Positions 17,276 to 26,866 of a stretch of DNA of 64,000 nt are shown one piece after another. The notes beneath the pieces are model-generated. The model was given only the letters and a program-made list of their open reading frames with translations, had not been told where the DNA came from and did no database searches. The DNA is from Candidatus Kapaibacterium sp. (GTDB taxonomy: Bacteria > Bacteroidota > Ignavibacteria > Kapaibacteriales > UBA2268), in assembly GCA_013414795.1 (NCBI GenBank), contig CP058732.1:1463950-1527949 (forward strand), in the 5' to 3' direction. A program made the position numbers and the translations under genes. Numbering within the stretch: position 1 is the first letter of the stretch; each line of letters starts with the position of its first letter.

Positions 17276-17806
17276 ATGGTTAGTCGCACTCTGAAAAATA
17301 TATTCTTTCTTTTTTTGATATTCATTGTCTCTTGTAATGTTTCAGATGAAGAAAAAACAGCCCAGTTCGTACCTTTCCGCGATTTTTTGAATCTTGTTCC
17401 TGGATTCGAATGGTTTAACTTAGAGTATAATAAATACAACCCCGATGCTAATATTATTCAACAAATTGATTCGCTTTGGAAAGTAAAAGGTTATCGTTTT
17501 TACATTTTTGCGAATCCGAGTTGCAATTGCGACAATACTCAATCAATTTTTCCAATGATTTGTAAAATCTTAAAGTCTTCGAATGTACCAGATTCGGCTA
17601 TGTTTATTTATACAATGTTGAATACATCGTATAAACATCCATTTATGCATAAATTTTCGGTTAAGAAATTGCCATCTTGTTTTACCGAAATTGACTCTGC
17701 TCGTTCTTTTTATTTTTCTGTAATCGATACTTTTGAACTGTACCGCTTGAAATATCCTGGAAAATACCCAATGGAGCGAATCATTTTAATGAGTCTTGAA
17801 AAATAA
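17276..17806 (+). CDS. Lipoprotein, possibly thioredoxin-like
   Basis: This is a 176-residue protein with a signal peptide ending FIVSC, a good lipobox. The mature part contains FYIFANPSCNCDNTQSIFP followed 60 residues later by KKLPSCFTEID. This recalls the strand, active-site helix and cis-Pro loop of thioredoxin-fold proteins, but with Cys-Asn-Cys in place of Cys-x-x-Cys. The assignment is weak. It stands alone after the terminator and its stop is 12 bases from the stop of the convergent glycosyltransferase gene. The start lacks a clear ribosome-binding site. Confidence 0.65.
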   Translation: MVSRTLKNIFFLFLIFIVSCNVSDEEKTAQFVPFRDFLNLVPGFEWFNLEYNKYNPDANIIQQIDSLWKVKGYRFYIFANPSCNCDNTQSIFPMICKILKSSNVPDSAMFIYTMLNTSYKHPFMHKFSVKKLPSCFTEIDSARSFYFSVIDTFELYRLKYPGKYPMERIILMSLEK

Positions 17807-17817
17807 AAAAATTAACA

Positions 17818-18870
17818 CTAACTCAAAACCTCAATTGCTATATTCAAAACCCTTTCTGGTGGGATTTCATTCATACATTTATGGTGTTTCAACGGGCATT
17901 GATTATATCCGTGAATTGAACAAGGCTTACAATCCAAGTTTTCATTTTGAATTATTTGGCTCTTTGGAGAGAGCGGATAAAATCCAAATTCTGGAATTGT
18001 TGGACCAAAGATTGTAACAGTTGGACATTTGACAAGTGATGCAAGGTGCGTCGGGCTGCTGTCGTTAGTAATCAACAATTTTGACATTTTAATTACATAC
18101 AAACTTTCTGCAAGATTCGTCTTTCCAGCCAGATTAATAGCACCTGTTTCCCTTGAAATTTCATCGCAAATTTCGATGTCTTCCTTGCCTCCAACTAACA
18201 CAACTTGTTTGTTCATTTTGAATAGTTCTTTTGCCACGAAAAGGAATCCATCCGAACGCCACCGTTTTGTCTTCCAAACAGAACCAGGAGAAATTGTAAC
18301 TAAATCGTTTTTGGCAAAAGTTTCACCAAGTAAATTTTGAACTCTTGCAATCAACACATTTGGAAAATCTAATTCAACATTGGGGAGTGGCTCGATTTTT
18401 TCGTACTCTTCGAAAATGCTTAACAATTGATAGTTTCTATAAATTTCGTGTACTTTGTATAAATATGGAACTACTTTTTTGTATAAAAATCTCAAAGTCG
18501 ATGTTGAATAAGAGACCGAAAGTTTAGGCTTCGAGAGAAAAGAAACCAAAGTTGTTCGTAAGGAACGATGTGGAGCAAGGATAAGTTTGACCCCCTCCTC
18601 TCTTAAAAAATTTGCAATTTTAAGGATACCTTTTACACCTTTATGGCGATTTCGCTTGTCGAAAACAACTGGAAAATCTATCGCTTGGACCAATGGAAGT
18701 AAATCCTGAACTTTTGGATTTGTTACAAAGTAGATTTTACAATCGTGGTGTAAATTTTTGATATTTTGTGCAAGGAAGAAAGAAATAACGATATCACCAA
18801 TGAACGCCGTATTAATTATTCCGATTTTGTCGTATTCTGTAATTTTGAATTTTGATTTCATCTGAGGCAA
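17818..18870 (-). CDS. Glycosyltransferase family 9 protein (LPS heptosyltransferase-like)
   Basis: This is a 350-residue GT-B glycosyltransferase related to WaaC/WaaF. The N-terminal motif is INTAFIGDIVISFFLAQ, matching the 'GDvl.t.Pll..L' sugar-acceptor region. The C-terminal half has ISPGSVWKTKRW (about 193), VLVGGKED and ITNDSSPTHLASLVKCPTVTIFGPT (about 270), which are the nucleotide-sugar-binding motifs. The conserved Cys residues near the end (DCKPCSIHGYNQCP) are common in this family. It probably adds heptose or a related sugar to the lipopolysaccharide core on the cytoplasmic face. It follows the sigma-54 regulator gene by 3 bases on the minus strand. Confidence 0.9.
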   Translation of the reverse strand: MPQMKSKFKITEYDKIGIINTAFIGDIVISFFLAQNIKNLHHDCKIYFVTNPKVQDLLPLVQAIDFPVVFDKRNRHKGVKGILKIANFLREEGVKLILAPHRSLRTTLVSFLSKPKLSVSYSTSTLRFLYKKVVPYLYKVHEIYRNYQLLSIFEEYEKIEPLPNVELDFPNVLIARVQNLLGETFAKNDLVTISPGSVWKTKRWRSDGFLFVAKELFKMNKQVVLVGGKEDIEICDEISRETGAINLAGKTNLAESLYVIKMSKLLITNDSSPTHLASLVKCPTVTIFGPTIPEFGFYPLSPKSQIIQNENLDCKPCSIHGYNQCPLKHHKCMNEIPPERVLNIAIEVLS

Positions 18871-18873
18871 AAT

Positions 18874-20367
18874 TTATTGTTGAGTTCCTTCAGTTTTCTC
18901 TTGCTCAATTTTCCTTTGAATTTCATTTAGATTAATTTCAAATTTTTTAATGTAGTAATAAACAGCATAATTATTGTTAAAGCCTAAAATTTTGGTTGCT
19001 TTATTAATGTTACAATTAGATTTGATTAAAGCGGAAATGAGTGCCTCTTTGGTTAGTTTTTGTTTTTTCCTTTTAATGTTGATAGTGTCTAATGTTGAAT
19101 TAAATAATTCTCGGGCTTTCTTACTTATCATTCTTTCTTTTTCAAGTTGGAATTTTAAATCGGAAAGACTTATTTTGTTTTTGTTACAAAGGGCAAATAT
19201 CAAAAGTTTAGTAACGAAGTTTTCTAATTGACGAATATTACCTGGCCAATCCCAATTTATAAGAAAGTCAATTACTGTTTGTTCGAAAATTTCTTCTTCT
19301 TTTATTCCATAATTTGAGCAAAATAATGGGTTTTGTTCGAAAAATTTTTTTGTGAAATGTTTTATTAGTAATGGAATATCTTCCTTGCGTTCTCTAAGTG
19401 GTGGAACTACGATAAAATCTCCTTTAAGGCGATAGTAGAATTCCTTATGCATATATTTGGAAGTCAATTCATCTTCATTCAAGGTGCTTGTGGCGATAAT
19501 TTTAGAGTTGAACTTTATTCGATTTTTGGTGTCTCCAAATTTGTAAAAGAACTTTTCTTGTAAAGCCTGGAGTAAACCTTTTTGAACTTCGGGGGGAATG
19601 TGTTGGATGTCGTCGAGAACTATAATTTCGCATAATTCCAAGTAACCCTTTTTGTCGGAGTACGCACCAGTGTAGGCACCTTTAACGTGTCCAAACAATT
19701 CTGAGCGGAACGTGTTGACATCATTGGACAACCATCCACAATGGATTTCTCCAATAGTTTTATTGTTGAATTTAGACATTTTGTGAATTGTGTGGGCTAT
19801 TCTTGTTTTTCCAGTCCCAGTTTCGCCGAAAATAATTATACCCAGATCGCTGTTATTAAAAATTTTTATCGACTCCAAAATTTGCTTTGCAAGGAGTTTG
19901 TTTTGGGTTATTAAACCATACTGTTGTAGATTCGTAAAGATGGTTTCTGTGGCAATGTCAGTTTTGGATTTTGAGTTGATGGCGTTTTCAAGTATTTCAA
20001 GAAGTTTGGTTATACTGAAAGGTTTATCCAGAAAAGCGTAAGCAAAGTTTAGAATTGAATCAATGGCAACTTTTCCTCTGTTTTCTGCTACCCCAGATAT
20101 CATAATCACTGGAATTTCAGAAAAATTTGTATTTAGATATTTTAAAAAAGTCAAACCGTCCAGTCTTTTGCTTTCGTCCTTATGGCCAGAAAAATCATAA
20201 TCACAAACTATTGCAGAAATTTTTTCTTTTTCTGCGGTGATATAATTTAAAGCGTCGAAGCAATTATCAAATGATACAATAGAGAACTTATCTGTTAAAA
20301 TAGGATTTTTACTCAAAGACTCCAACAAATCGATATTTTTTACCATCTTTTGATTTTTATTAAACAT
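18874..20367 (-). CDS. Sigma-54-dependent transcriptional activator with a shortened receiver domain
   Basis: This is a 497-residue NtrC-type protein. The AAA+ domain has Walker A GETGTGKT, the sigma-54-contacting loop GAYTGA, Walker B VLDDI and the R-finger region FYYRLKGDFI. A Fis-type helix-turn-helix ends the protein. The receiver keeps the phospho-acceptor Asp (IVCDYD, about 56) and the Lys (LDKPF), but the first strand and acidic Asp pair that should precede NQKMVKNI are absent. The first codons and the upstream bases offer no replacement. Phosphorylation is therefore doubtful. No partner kinase is adjacent. It may control the downstream GT9 gene, and its own 5' end may have been lost in a deletion (see findings). 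Confidence 0.88.
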   Translation of the reverse strand: MFNKNQKMVKNIDLLESLSKNPILTDKFSIVSFDNCFDALNYITAEKEKISAIVCDYDFSGHKDESKRLDGLTFLKYLNTNFSEIPVIMISGVAENRGKVAIDSILNFAYAFLDKPFSITKLLEILENAINSKSKTDIATETIFTNLQQYGLITQNKLLAKQILESIKIFNNSDLGIIIFGETGTGKTRIAHTIHKMSKFNNKTIGEIHCGWLSNDVNTFRSELFGHVKGAYTGAYSDKKGYLELCEIIVLDDIQHIPPEVQKGLLQALQEKFFYKFGDTKNRIKFNSKIIATSTLNEDELTSKYMHKEFYYRLKGDFIVVPPLRERKEDIPLLIKHFTKKFFEQNPLFCSNYGIKEEEIFEQTVIDFLINWDWPGNIRQLENFVTKLLIFALCNKNKISLSDLKFQLEKERMISKKARELFNSTLDTINIKRKKQKLTKEALISALIKSNCNINKATKILGFNNNYAVYYYIKKFEINLNEIQRKIEQEKTEGTQQ

Positions 20368-20510
20368 AGTAACTATTTCTCAAAACATATACCCAAAGAG
20401 GAAAATGTTAAGAAAAAATATCAGTTTATTAATTATTGTTAAACCATATACTTAAAATTGTTACATTTATGATAAAATCAAATTTAGTAAAAAGTAAGTT
20501 TTAAAAATGA

Positions 20511-20936
20511 AAATTTAAGGGTAATGTTGTAGCCGTAAGGGCACAAAGCGAACCAATCGAAGTTTTAACCGTGAGACAAAAGCGTCAAAATTTAGTAGGA
20601 GATTATGAAGTAGAAAAGTTCAGTTTGATATTATTTGATTTCGACAAAGCCACAATCGAAGGAATGAACAAGAATATAGTTGAGTTCATAAAGAAAAGAA
20701 TAAAATCCAATTCCGAAGTGCAGATAGTTGGTTATTCAGATAGAACTGGGGACCAAGAATACAACAAGAGGCTTTCCGAAGAGCGAGCGAAATCGACAAA
20801 GAAGGAACTAAAAAGAATAGATGCAAATGCTTTTGGATTAGGAGAAGAAGTTTTGCTTTATGATAATAATTTACCAGAGGGAAGATTTTACTGTCGAACA
20901 GTTGAAATTATTGTGAAGACAAAAATTTTTAAATAG
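20511..20936 (+). pseudogene. 5'-truncated OmpA-family C-terminal domain
   Basis: The frame is open from 20511 and reads coherently from about 20523 (NVVAVRAQSEPIEVLTVRQK), but there is no ATG or ribosome-binding site. The first possible start, GTG at 20571, would begin in mid-domain. The body is an OmpA-type peptidoglycan-binding domain: FSLILFDFDKA, VQIVGYSDRTGDQEYNKRLS and the final CRTVEIIV. Homologous domains normally end much larger outer-membrane proteins. The missing signal peptide and N-terminal domains make this a remnant. Confidence 0.7.
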
Positions 20937-21011
20937 AAGATAGGAATTTACAAAGAGTTATGAAATTTAGAAAAAATTTCTTATTTTAAAACAGTCAAAA
21001 TAGAGGTTAAA

Positions 21012-24000
21012 ATGAAAAAGATTTTGATATTTTTCATCTTATTTTCTTGCCTGGAAGTATTCAGCCAATCATTTTCCCTGTTCGATATAGATGCGTCAAA
21101 TTTTCCAACGATACGAGCCAAGTTTTATGCGTTTGATGGGAACGGGAATCAAATCACAAATTTATCTCCTGCGGATTTTGAAGTTAAAGAAAATGGAATA
21201 AAACGGACCGTTACGTTGGTATCTTGTCCATCGCCGAAACCACCCCAAGCGGTATCGAGCGTACTGGTGATTGACGTCAGTGGTTCAATGGCGAGTGGAC
21301 CTGGTAATCGCCCCAATATTGAAGTAGCCAAAGAAGCAGCACGTGCCTGGGTTAATGCTCTACCCTTGGGCAAAAGCGAATGTGCAATCACTGCATTCGA
21401 TAATAGAAACTATCTTATACAGGATTTTACCACTGACCGCAATAAGTTAATCGATGGAATAAATAAATTGATACCGACTGGTGGCACCGATTATGATATG
21501 GCACTTATTAATCCTCCCGCTGGTGGTTTATTAGTAACTCAAAGAGCTAAATATAAAAAAGTAATTGTATTCCTTTCGGACGGAATGCCTAATCGGGAGC
21601 CAAAAACAGATAAAATCATTCAAGAGGCGCTTGCACAAAAGGTAGTGATTTTTGGTGTAACATTGGGAATGCCTTGTCCCGACAATATCAAACAATTTAC
21701 AACGCAGACTGGAGGTATGTGGTTTGAGAATGTAACAACAGTTGAACAAGCCTGCCAGATATATCAGCTAATTCTCCAAACAGCCCAAGGCGGAGACCCT
21801 TGCACAATAGAATGGCAAAGCGGAACAATGTGTTATCTTTCGGTTGTAAACACTGAAATTAATTTAAACAAACTTGGATTAAGAGCAACTACCCATTATA
21901 CCCCACCATCAAATGTTCTTACACAATTATTATTCGAACCTCGTTCAATAACTTTCAAAAACAAACCACTTGGAATAAAACACGACACTACGGTGAAAGT
22001 AACAGCGATAAATGGCGATTTTGTGGTAACAAATATTAAAAGTACTAACTCGCTGTATTCTATATCACCAAAAACTTTTAAACTAAGCAAGGGGCAAAGC
22101 ATAAATTTGACGATTTCATATACACCTGCCGATTCAGTATATAGTTTTACAAAATTTGAGTTTGAAACTAGTCTATGTCCAGCGGAACTCAATGTTTCGG
22201 GCATATATCCCAGGTCGAGGAAATTCTCATCTACACTTATGGTGAACCATCCTAATGGGGGTGAAACATTTGCTATCGGGAGTGATACTGTAATTACTTG
22301 GGGAGGAATACCTAGTACGGATTTAGTAAAGATTGAGTACAGTGCTGACAGTGGCAGAACCTGGAAGTATATCGATACAGCAAGAGGTTTAAAATATCAA
22401 TGGGGAAATATCCCCAAACCAGCAAGTAAGGAATGTTTGGTTAAAGTAACTCAAGTAGGCGGAACTAATTTTCCAAATATAGATCCAAGCAAACCTGGAC
22501 CGCAAATAATATGGCGGAAGACATTTGGAGGTAGTTCGCCCGAGTATGACAATTCAATTTTTGAAAGTAGAAATGGTGCATATGTTGTGGCTGGAACAAC
22601 TTCCTCAAACGATGAAGATGCAGTGGGAAATATGGGCTATAATAATTTTTGGGTAGTAAAAATCGGTCGGAATAAAGGGAATTTAATCTGGCAGAGGTCT
22701 TATGGGGGGAGTGGAAATGATTATGCCACTTCTATTATCGAGAGCAGCGATGGTGCTTATGTAGTGGCAGGGTATTCTAATTCAAGAAATGGCGATGTGA
22801 CGGGGAATAAAGGGGGTTACGATTATTGGGTAATAAAAATAGATACCAATACGGCGGATATTATCTGGCAGAGGTCTTATGGGGGGAGTGGTAATGATTA
22901 TGCCACTTCTATCATCGAGAGCAGCGATGGTGCTTATGTAGTGGCAGGGTATTCTAATTCAAAAGATGGCGATATAACAGGAAATAAAGGAGATTTCGAT
23001 TATTGGATCATTAAAATCGATAGAAATACCGGGGATATTATTTGGGAGAAGACTTATGGTGGAGGAGCTACAGACCAAGCGAATTCCATTTTCGAAACTT
23101 GTGATGGAGCTTATGTGGTGGCAGGTTGGACAGAGTCATACAATGGTGATGTAACTGGAAATAATGGTCTCAATGGTGAATTTTGGGTGATAAAAATTGA
23201 TAGAAACACTGGAGATCTAATCTGGCAAAAGACTTATGGGGGAAAAAATATTGATAGAGCCACATCCATTATTGAGAGCAGTGATGGGGCTTATGTGGTT
23301 GTGGGTTATACATCCTCAAACGACGGTGATGTAACTGAATTTAAAGGTCGAAGAGACTTTTGGGTATTAAAAGTTAACAGTGAAAACGGTGATATAATTT
23401 GGCAGAGGACTTATGGAGGAAGTGAATATGATATGGCAAATTCCATCATCGAAAGCAGCGATGGATCTTATGTTGTTGCTGGACGTACAGGTTCAATTGG
23501 TGGCGATGTAACAGAAAATAAAGGAGATTTCGATTATTGGATCATTAAAGTCGATAGCAAATCTGGCGATATTATCTGGCAAAAAACTTTTGGTGGGAGT
23601 AGACTTGATTATGCCACTTCCATCATCGAAAGCAGCGATGGCGCTTATGTTGTAACTGGGTCTTCGAGTTCAAATGATGGCGATGTTATTAACCAAAAAG
23701 GACAAGGTGATTTTTGGGTAGTTAAATTTGCGGAAAATATAACTTTGCAAAGTGATATTTCTGATAGTGTTTTCGCTATTGTTGAGCCAAGAGTAGCAAG
23801 TCACGATATCGATATGGGGCAATGCCTTTTAAATTCTACCAAAGATAGTGTTATAGTTGATTTTGTAACTAACACCGGTATTTGGAGGGTTAGGGTAGAT
23901 AGTATATATTTCCGCGGTCAAGATTCTTCCGCTTTCTCTCTAGTCTCTGGCTTTCCAAAGTACTATGTCGAACCTGGAAGTACGTATCTTGGGGAATTTC

Positions 24001-26654
24001 GTTTCAGGCCAAATCGTGTAGGAGTCCATCTTGCAGAAGTTTTGATTGTTACTCAATCTGATACTTTGGTTCAAAAGATAAGAGGAAAAGGCGTAGCCGA
24101 GTGTCTTACTATTGAAAACCCAATAATCGATTTTGGTGCCGTAGAAGTAGGAAATATAAAGGATACAATTCAAGTTGCAACAATAAAGAATTCTGGTCTG
24201 ACACCGATAACAATTAATAACACAAAGATTGGCTTTCCTAATGACAAAGATTTCCTTATTATTAATGGCGGGGGAAAGTTTACTCTCCAACCTAACGAAA
24301 CTAAACGAATGGATCTGAGGTTTCGTCCAAGCGATGCCGGGAGAACATCTGGTACTCTTGAATTTCATTACAATGGTGTTGGAAGTCCTATCGTTGTTCA
24401 ACTATATGGTGAGGGTATAAAGAAAGTAATCATTACTAGCCATAATATTGATTTAGGTCAGTGCATTGTTAATTCAGTTAAGGATAGCATAGTTGCAGAT
24501 TTTCTTACAAACGTTGGAAATTGGAAAGTTCAAGTAGATAGCATTTACATTAGTGGTCAAGATGCATCTGCATTTTCTCTTGTTTCTGGGTTTACAAAAT
24601 TTTTTATTGACCCAGGTGAAACTCGTCAGGCAGTATTTAGATTCCAACCGAAGCGTGTTGGTTTACATACTGCAGAAATTATCATTATTACTCAATCCGA
24701 CACGTTGGTGCAAGAAATTCGGGGTGAAGGTATTGAAGGACAAATTGCAATTGTTAATTCTGTTATAGATTTTGGATTAGTAGAAGTAGGTGATAAAAAG
24801 GATACCATACAAGTTGAAACCATTAAAAATACTAGTGGAACAGCAATAACCATCACCGACACAAAGATTGGATTTCCAAATGATAAAGATTTTATAATAA
24901 TTGGTGGCGGTGGCAGTTTCACTCTTCAACCGGGTGAGACAAAGCGAATGGATTTACGCTTCCAACCAAGTGATGTTGGAAAAACATCCGGAACAATTTT
25001 ATTTTACTATATTGGTGTGGGAAGCCCTGCTGTTGTTCAATTGTTCGGTGAAGGAATTAAGCGAAAACCACAAATTCAGGCTCAATTTTCTTCATTTTCA
25101 GATTTAATATGTGAAAACGAAGAGACAGAAGAAGTAGTTATTAGTAATCCAAATGGTGGAGAAAATTTAGTAATCACAAGGATTGAATTGAAAGGCACAG
25201 ACGCCAGTGAGTTTGAAGTAAATGAAAGTTTGCCAATTACAATCCAGCCCGACAGTTCAAGGAAGATACAAATCAAATTTAAGCCAAAGACACCTGGTCA
25301 AAAGCAAGCAGAGTTAGAAATCCTATCCAATGCAGACCCAGATTCGATATTGAAAATTCCAATAACAGCAAGGAAAGAACTGATAGATTTTGTATCAAAT
25401 ACAACAACGATTGACTTAGGCTATTTATGTCCCAACGATCGCAAAGATACAAGTATAATAATAACAAACACGGGGACAATTGGTGCTGGATTTAGGATTG
25501 CTGGTTCATCATTGATTAGTTCAAAGCAAAGCAGCATAGAACTTTTGCAAAATCAATCGCTGCCAATAGAAATCAACTTTATTGGACAAGCAAGCGAAGG
25601 TGTCATCAATGAACAGATAACAATCAGCGACACACTGTGCAACGTGGAGAAGAAAGTAGAAATTAAAGGCAAGGTATCTCTGCCCAAATTAGAGATTGGT
25701 GATATTTCAATAAGCACATTAGTGGGAAGTAGCAAAGACGGGGTGTTGAAGATAAAGAACACGGGTAAGCGAGAAGTAATCATAAATCAAATCAAAGGAA
25801 TTGTCAGCCCATTTACAACAAATGTTCAACTTCCAATAAAATTATCAGTTGGCGAGGAAAAAGAAATAGCCATAACATACAGTCCGACGGATAGCCAAAG
25901 GGCGGAAATTACATTAGAAATCATTGCAGAGCCTTGTAATATGCAAAAAAGCGTCAAAGTTACTGGAATGCCTTTTACTGCCTCTGCTATGTTGAAAACA
26001 ATCGAGGTAGAAGGATATCCGGGCGATGAGGTAAAGGTGCCGATTGTACTTGAAAAGGAAGAGAATCTACAATTAGCCCGAGTTTCAGCAATTGATGTGG
26101 AAATGGAATTCAACCCAACCCTTTTATATCCGAAGAGTTTTCCAGTAGAAGTTATAAATGATACATTAGCAAAAGTAAAAATAGAGGACTTACCATTGAA
26201 CAAAGATGAAGGGGAGACGCTTGGGGAAGTTGTTTTCGTCGTAGGTTTAGGCAATGCGGAGGAATGCGATTTACGGTTAAGCAATGCAGTTACCAAAGGT
26301 GGGCAAGCAGAAATTACTTTGCGGAATGGACATTTCCGCTTGCTGGGAGTGTGCCGTGAAGGAGGGGCTCGCCTTGTTAATCCATACGCGAAGGTAGGAA
26401 TAGTCAACATTGTTCCAAATCCAGCGGATGAAAGCGTAACGATAGAGGTTTTGTTAACCGAAAATGGAAGAACTGAACTTTTGCTCTACAACACAATTGG
26501 TGAAGTAATGATGGAACTAATCAAAGAGAGCAAAGCAACCAGGGGATTAAGAACAACCAATATAAACACAAACCGATTACCGACGGGACAATATATTTTG
26601 CAATTGCGAACACCAACTTATATCGAAAGCAGAATTGTTAGAATAGTAAGATAA
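21012..26654 (+). CDS. Giant secreted protein: VWA, propeller repeats, ASH repeats, T9SS sorting domain
   Basis: This is a 1880-residue protein with a Sec signal peptide (MKKILIFFILFSCLEVFSQS). Domains in order are a VWA domain (about 75-255) with MIDAS DVSGSM and FLSDGMPN; an Ig-like domain around 405 (NHPNGGETFAIGSD); and seven repeats of 58-60 residues (about 497-910) with the pattern IIWQ-x-YGG...SIIESSDGAYVVAG...DYWIIKID. These probably form a beta-propeller. Next come alternating ASH/choice-of-anchor-D domains (about 925-1640), a cohesin-like region and a type A T9SS sorting domain (PNPADESVTIEVL to IVRIVR). It should be exported by the Sec and type IX systems and attached to the surface. 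The VWA domain suggests adhesion. Confidence 0.9.
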   Translation: MKKILIFFILFSCLEVFSQSFSLFDIDASNFPTIRAKFYAFDGNGNQITNLSPADFEVKENGIKRTVTLVSCPSPKPPQAVSSVLVIDVSGSMASGPGNRPNIEVAKEAARAWVNALPLGKSECAITAFDNRNYLIQDFTTDRNKLIDGINKLIPTGGTDYDMALINPPAGGLLVTQRAKYKKVIVFLSDGMPNREPKTDKIIQEALAQKVVIFGVTLGMPCPDNIKQFTTQTGGMWFENVTTVEQACQIYQLILQTAQGGDPCTIEWQSGTMCYLSVVNTEINLNKLGLRATTHYTPPSNVLTQLLFEPRSITFKNKPLGIKHDTTVKVTAINGDFVVTNIKSTNSLYSISPKTFKLSKGQSINLTISYTPADSVYSFTKFEFETSLCPAELNVSGIYPRSRKFSSTLMVNHPNGGETFAIGSDTVITWGGIPSTDLVKIEYSADSGRTWKYIDTARGLKYQWGNIPKPASKECLVKVTQVGGTNFPNIDPSKPGPQIIWRKTFGGSSPEYDNSIFESRNGAYVVAGTTSSNDEDAVGNMGYNNFWVVKIGRNKGNLIWQRSYGGSGNDYATSIIESSDGAYVVAGYSNSRNGDVTGNKGGYDYWVIKIDTNTADIIWQRSYGGSGNDYATSIIESSDGAYVVAGYSNSKDGDITGNKGDFDYWIIKIDRNTGDIIWEKTYGGGATDQANSIFETCDGAYVVAGWTESYNGDVTGNNGLNGEFWVIKIDRNTGDLIWQKTYGGKNIDRATSIIESSDGAYVVVGYTSSNDGDVTEFKGRRDFWVLKVNSENGDIIWQRTYGGSEYDMANSIIESSDGSYVVAGRTGSIGGDVTENKGDFDYWIIKVDSKSGDIIWQKTFGGSRLDYATSIIESSDGAYVVTGSSSSNDGDVINQKGQGDFWVVKFAENITLQSDISDSVFAIVEPRVASHDIDMGQCLLNSTKDSVIVDFVTNTGIWRVRVDSIYFRGQDSSAFSLVSGFPKYYVEPGSTYLGEFRFRPNRVGVHLAEVLIVTQSDTLVQKIRGKGVAECLTIENPIIDFGAVEVGNIKDTIQVATIKNSGLTPITINNTKIGFPNDKDFLIINGGGKFTLQPNETKRMDLRFRPSDAGRTSGTLEFHYNGVGSPIVVQLYGEGIKKVIITSHNIDLGQCIVNSVKDSIVADFLTNVGNWKVQVDSIYISGQDASAFSLVSGFTKFFIDPGETRQAVFRFQPKRVGLHTAEIIIITQSDTLVQEIRGEGIEGQIAIVNSVIDFGLVEVGDKKDTIQVETIKNTSGTAITITDTKIGFPNDKDFIIIGGGGSFTLQPGETKRMDLRFQPSDVGKTSGTILFYYIGVGSPAVVQLFGEGIKRKPQIQAQFSSFSDLICENEETEEVVISNPNGGENLVITRIELKGTDASEFEVNESLPITIQPDSSRKIQIKFKPKTPGQKQAELEILSNADPDSILKIPITARKELIDFVSNTTTIDLGYLCPNDRKDTSIIITNTGTIGAGFRIAGSSLISSKQSSIELLQNQSLPIEINFIGQASEGVINEQITISDTLCNVEKKVEIKGKVSLPKLEIGDISISTLVGSSKDGVLKIKNTGKREVIINQIKGIVSPFTTNVQLPIKLSVGEEKEIAITYSPTDSQRAEITLEIIAEPCNMQKSVKVTGMPFTASAMLKTIEVEGYPGDEVKVPIVLEKEENLQLARVSAIDVEMEFNPTLLYPKSFPVEVINDTLAKVKIEDLPLNKDEGETLGEVVFVVGLGNAEECDLRLSNAVTKGGQAEITLRNGHFRLLGVCREGGARLVNPYAKVGIVNIVPNPADESVTIEVLLTENGRTELLLYNTIGEVMMELIKESKATRGLRTTNINTNRLPTGQYILQLRTPTYIESRIVRIVR
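22688..22962 (+). repeat. Near-identical DNA repeat inside the propeller region
   Basis: About 98 bases beginning CTGGCAGAGGTCTTATGGGG occur at 22688 and again at 22865, a period of 177 bases or 59 codons, with about two mismatches. The remaining five propeller repeats are more diverged, so this copy pair is recent or kept alike by gene conversion. Confidence 0.85.
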
Positions 26655-26866
26655 AAATCACTAAAAAACTAAAAATCGAAAGTGTGAATCGTTAATCTTA
26701 ATTTATTAGCGATAGTTTTTCCGTATTTTTTTATTGAATTTAATTTTCAAGTTTAAAAATTTTTATGAGTTAAACATATTCGTGTTAATATTCCCATTTT
26801 TGTTGTAATTTGTAATTTTGAATTTTTTGGGCATATTTTAAATTTTCATAATTTTTTGTTTTGTAA

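Noticed and set aside
17796-18017. 73-codon plus-strand frame overlapping the GT9 gene
   Set aside because: It is antisense to the well-supported glycosyltransferase 3' end.
20571-20936. Complete OmpA-family gene starting at GTG 20571
   Set aside because: There is no ribosome-binding site or signal peptide, and the coding sense continues upstream of the GTG, so a truncated gene fits better.
25826-26410. 194-codon minus-strand frame
   Set aside because: It lies inside the giant T9SS protein gene and is a shadow of its codon pattern.
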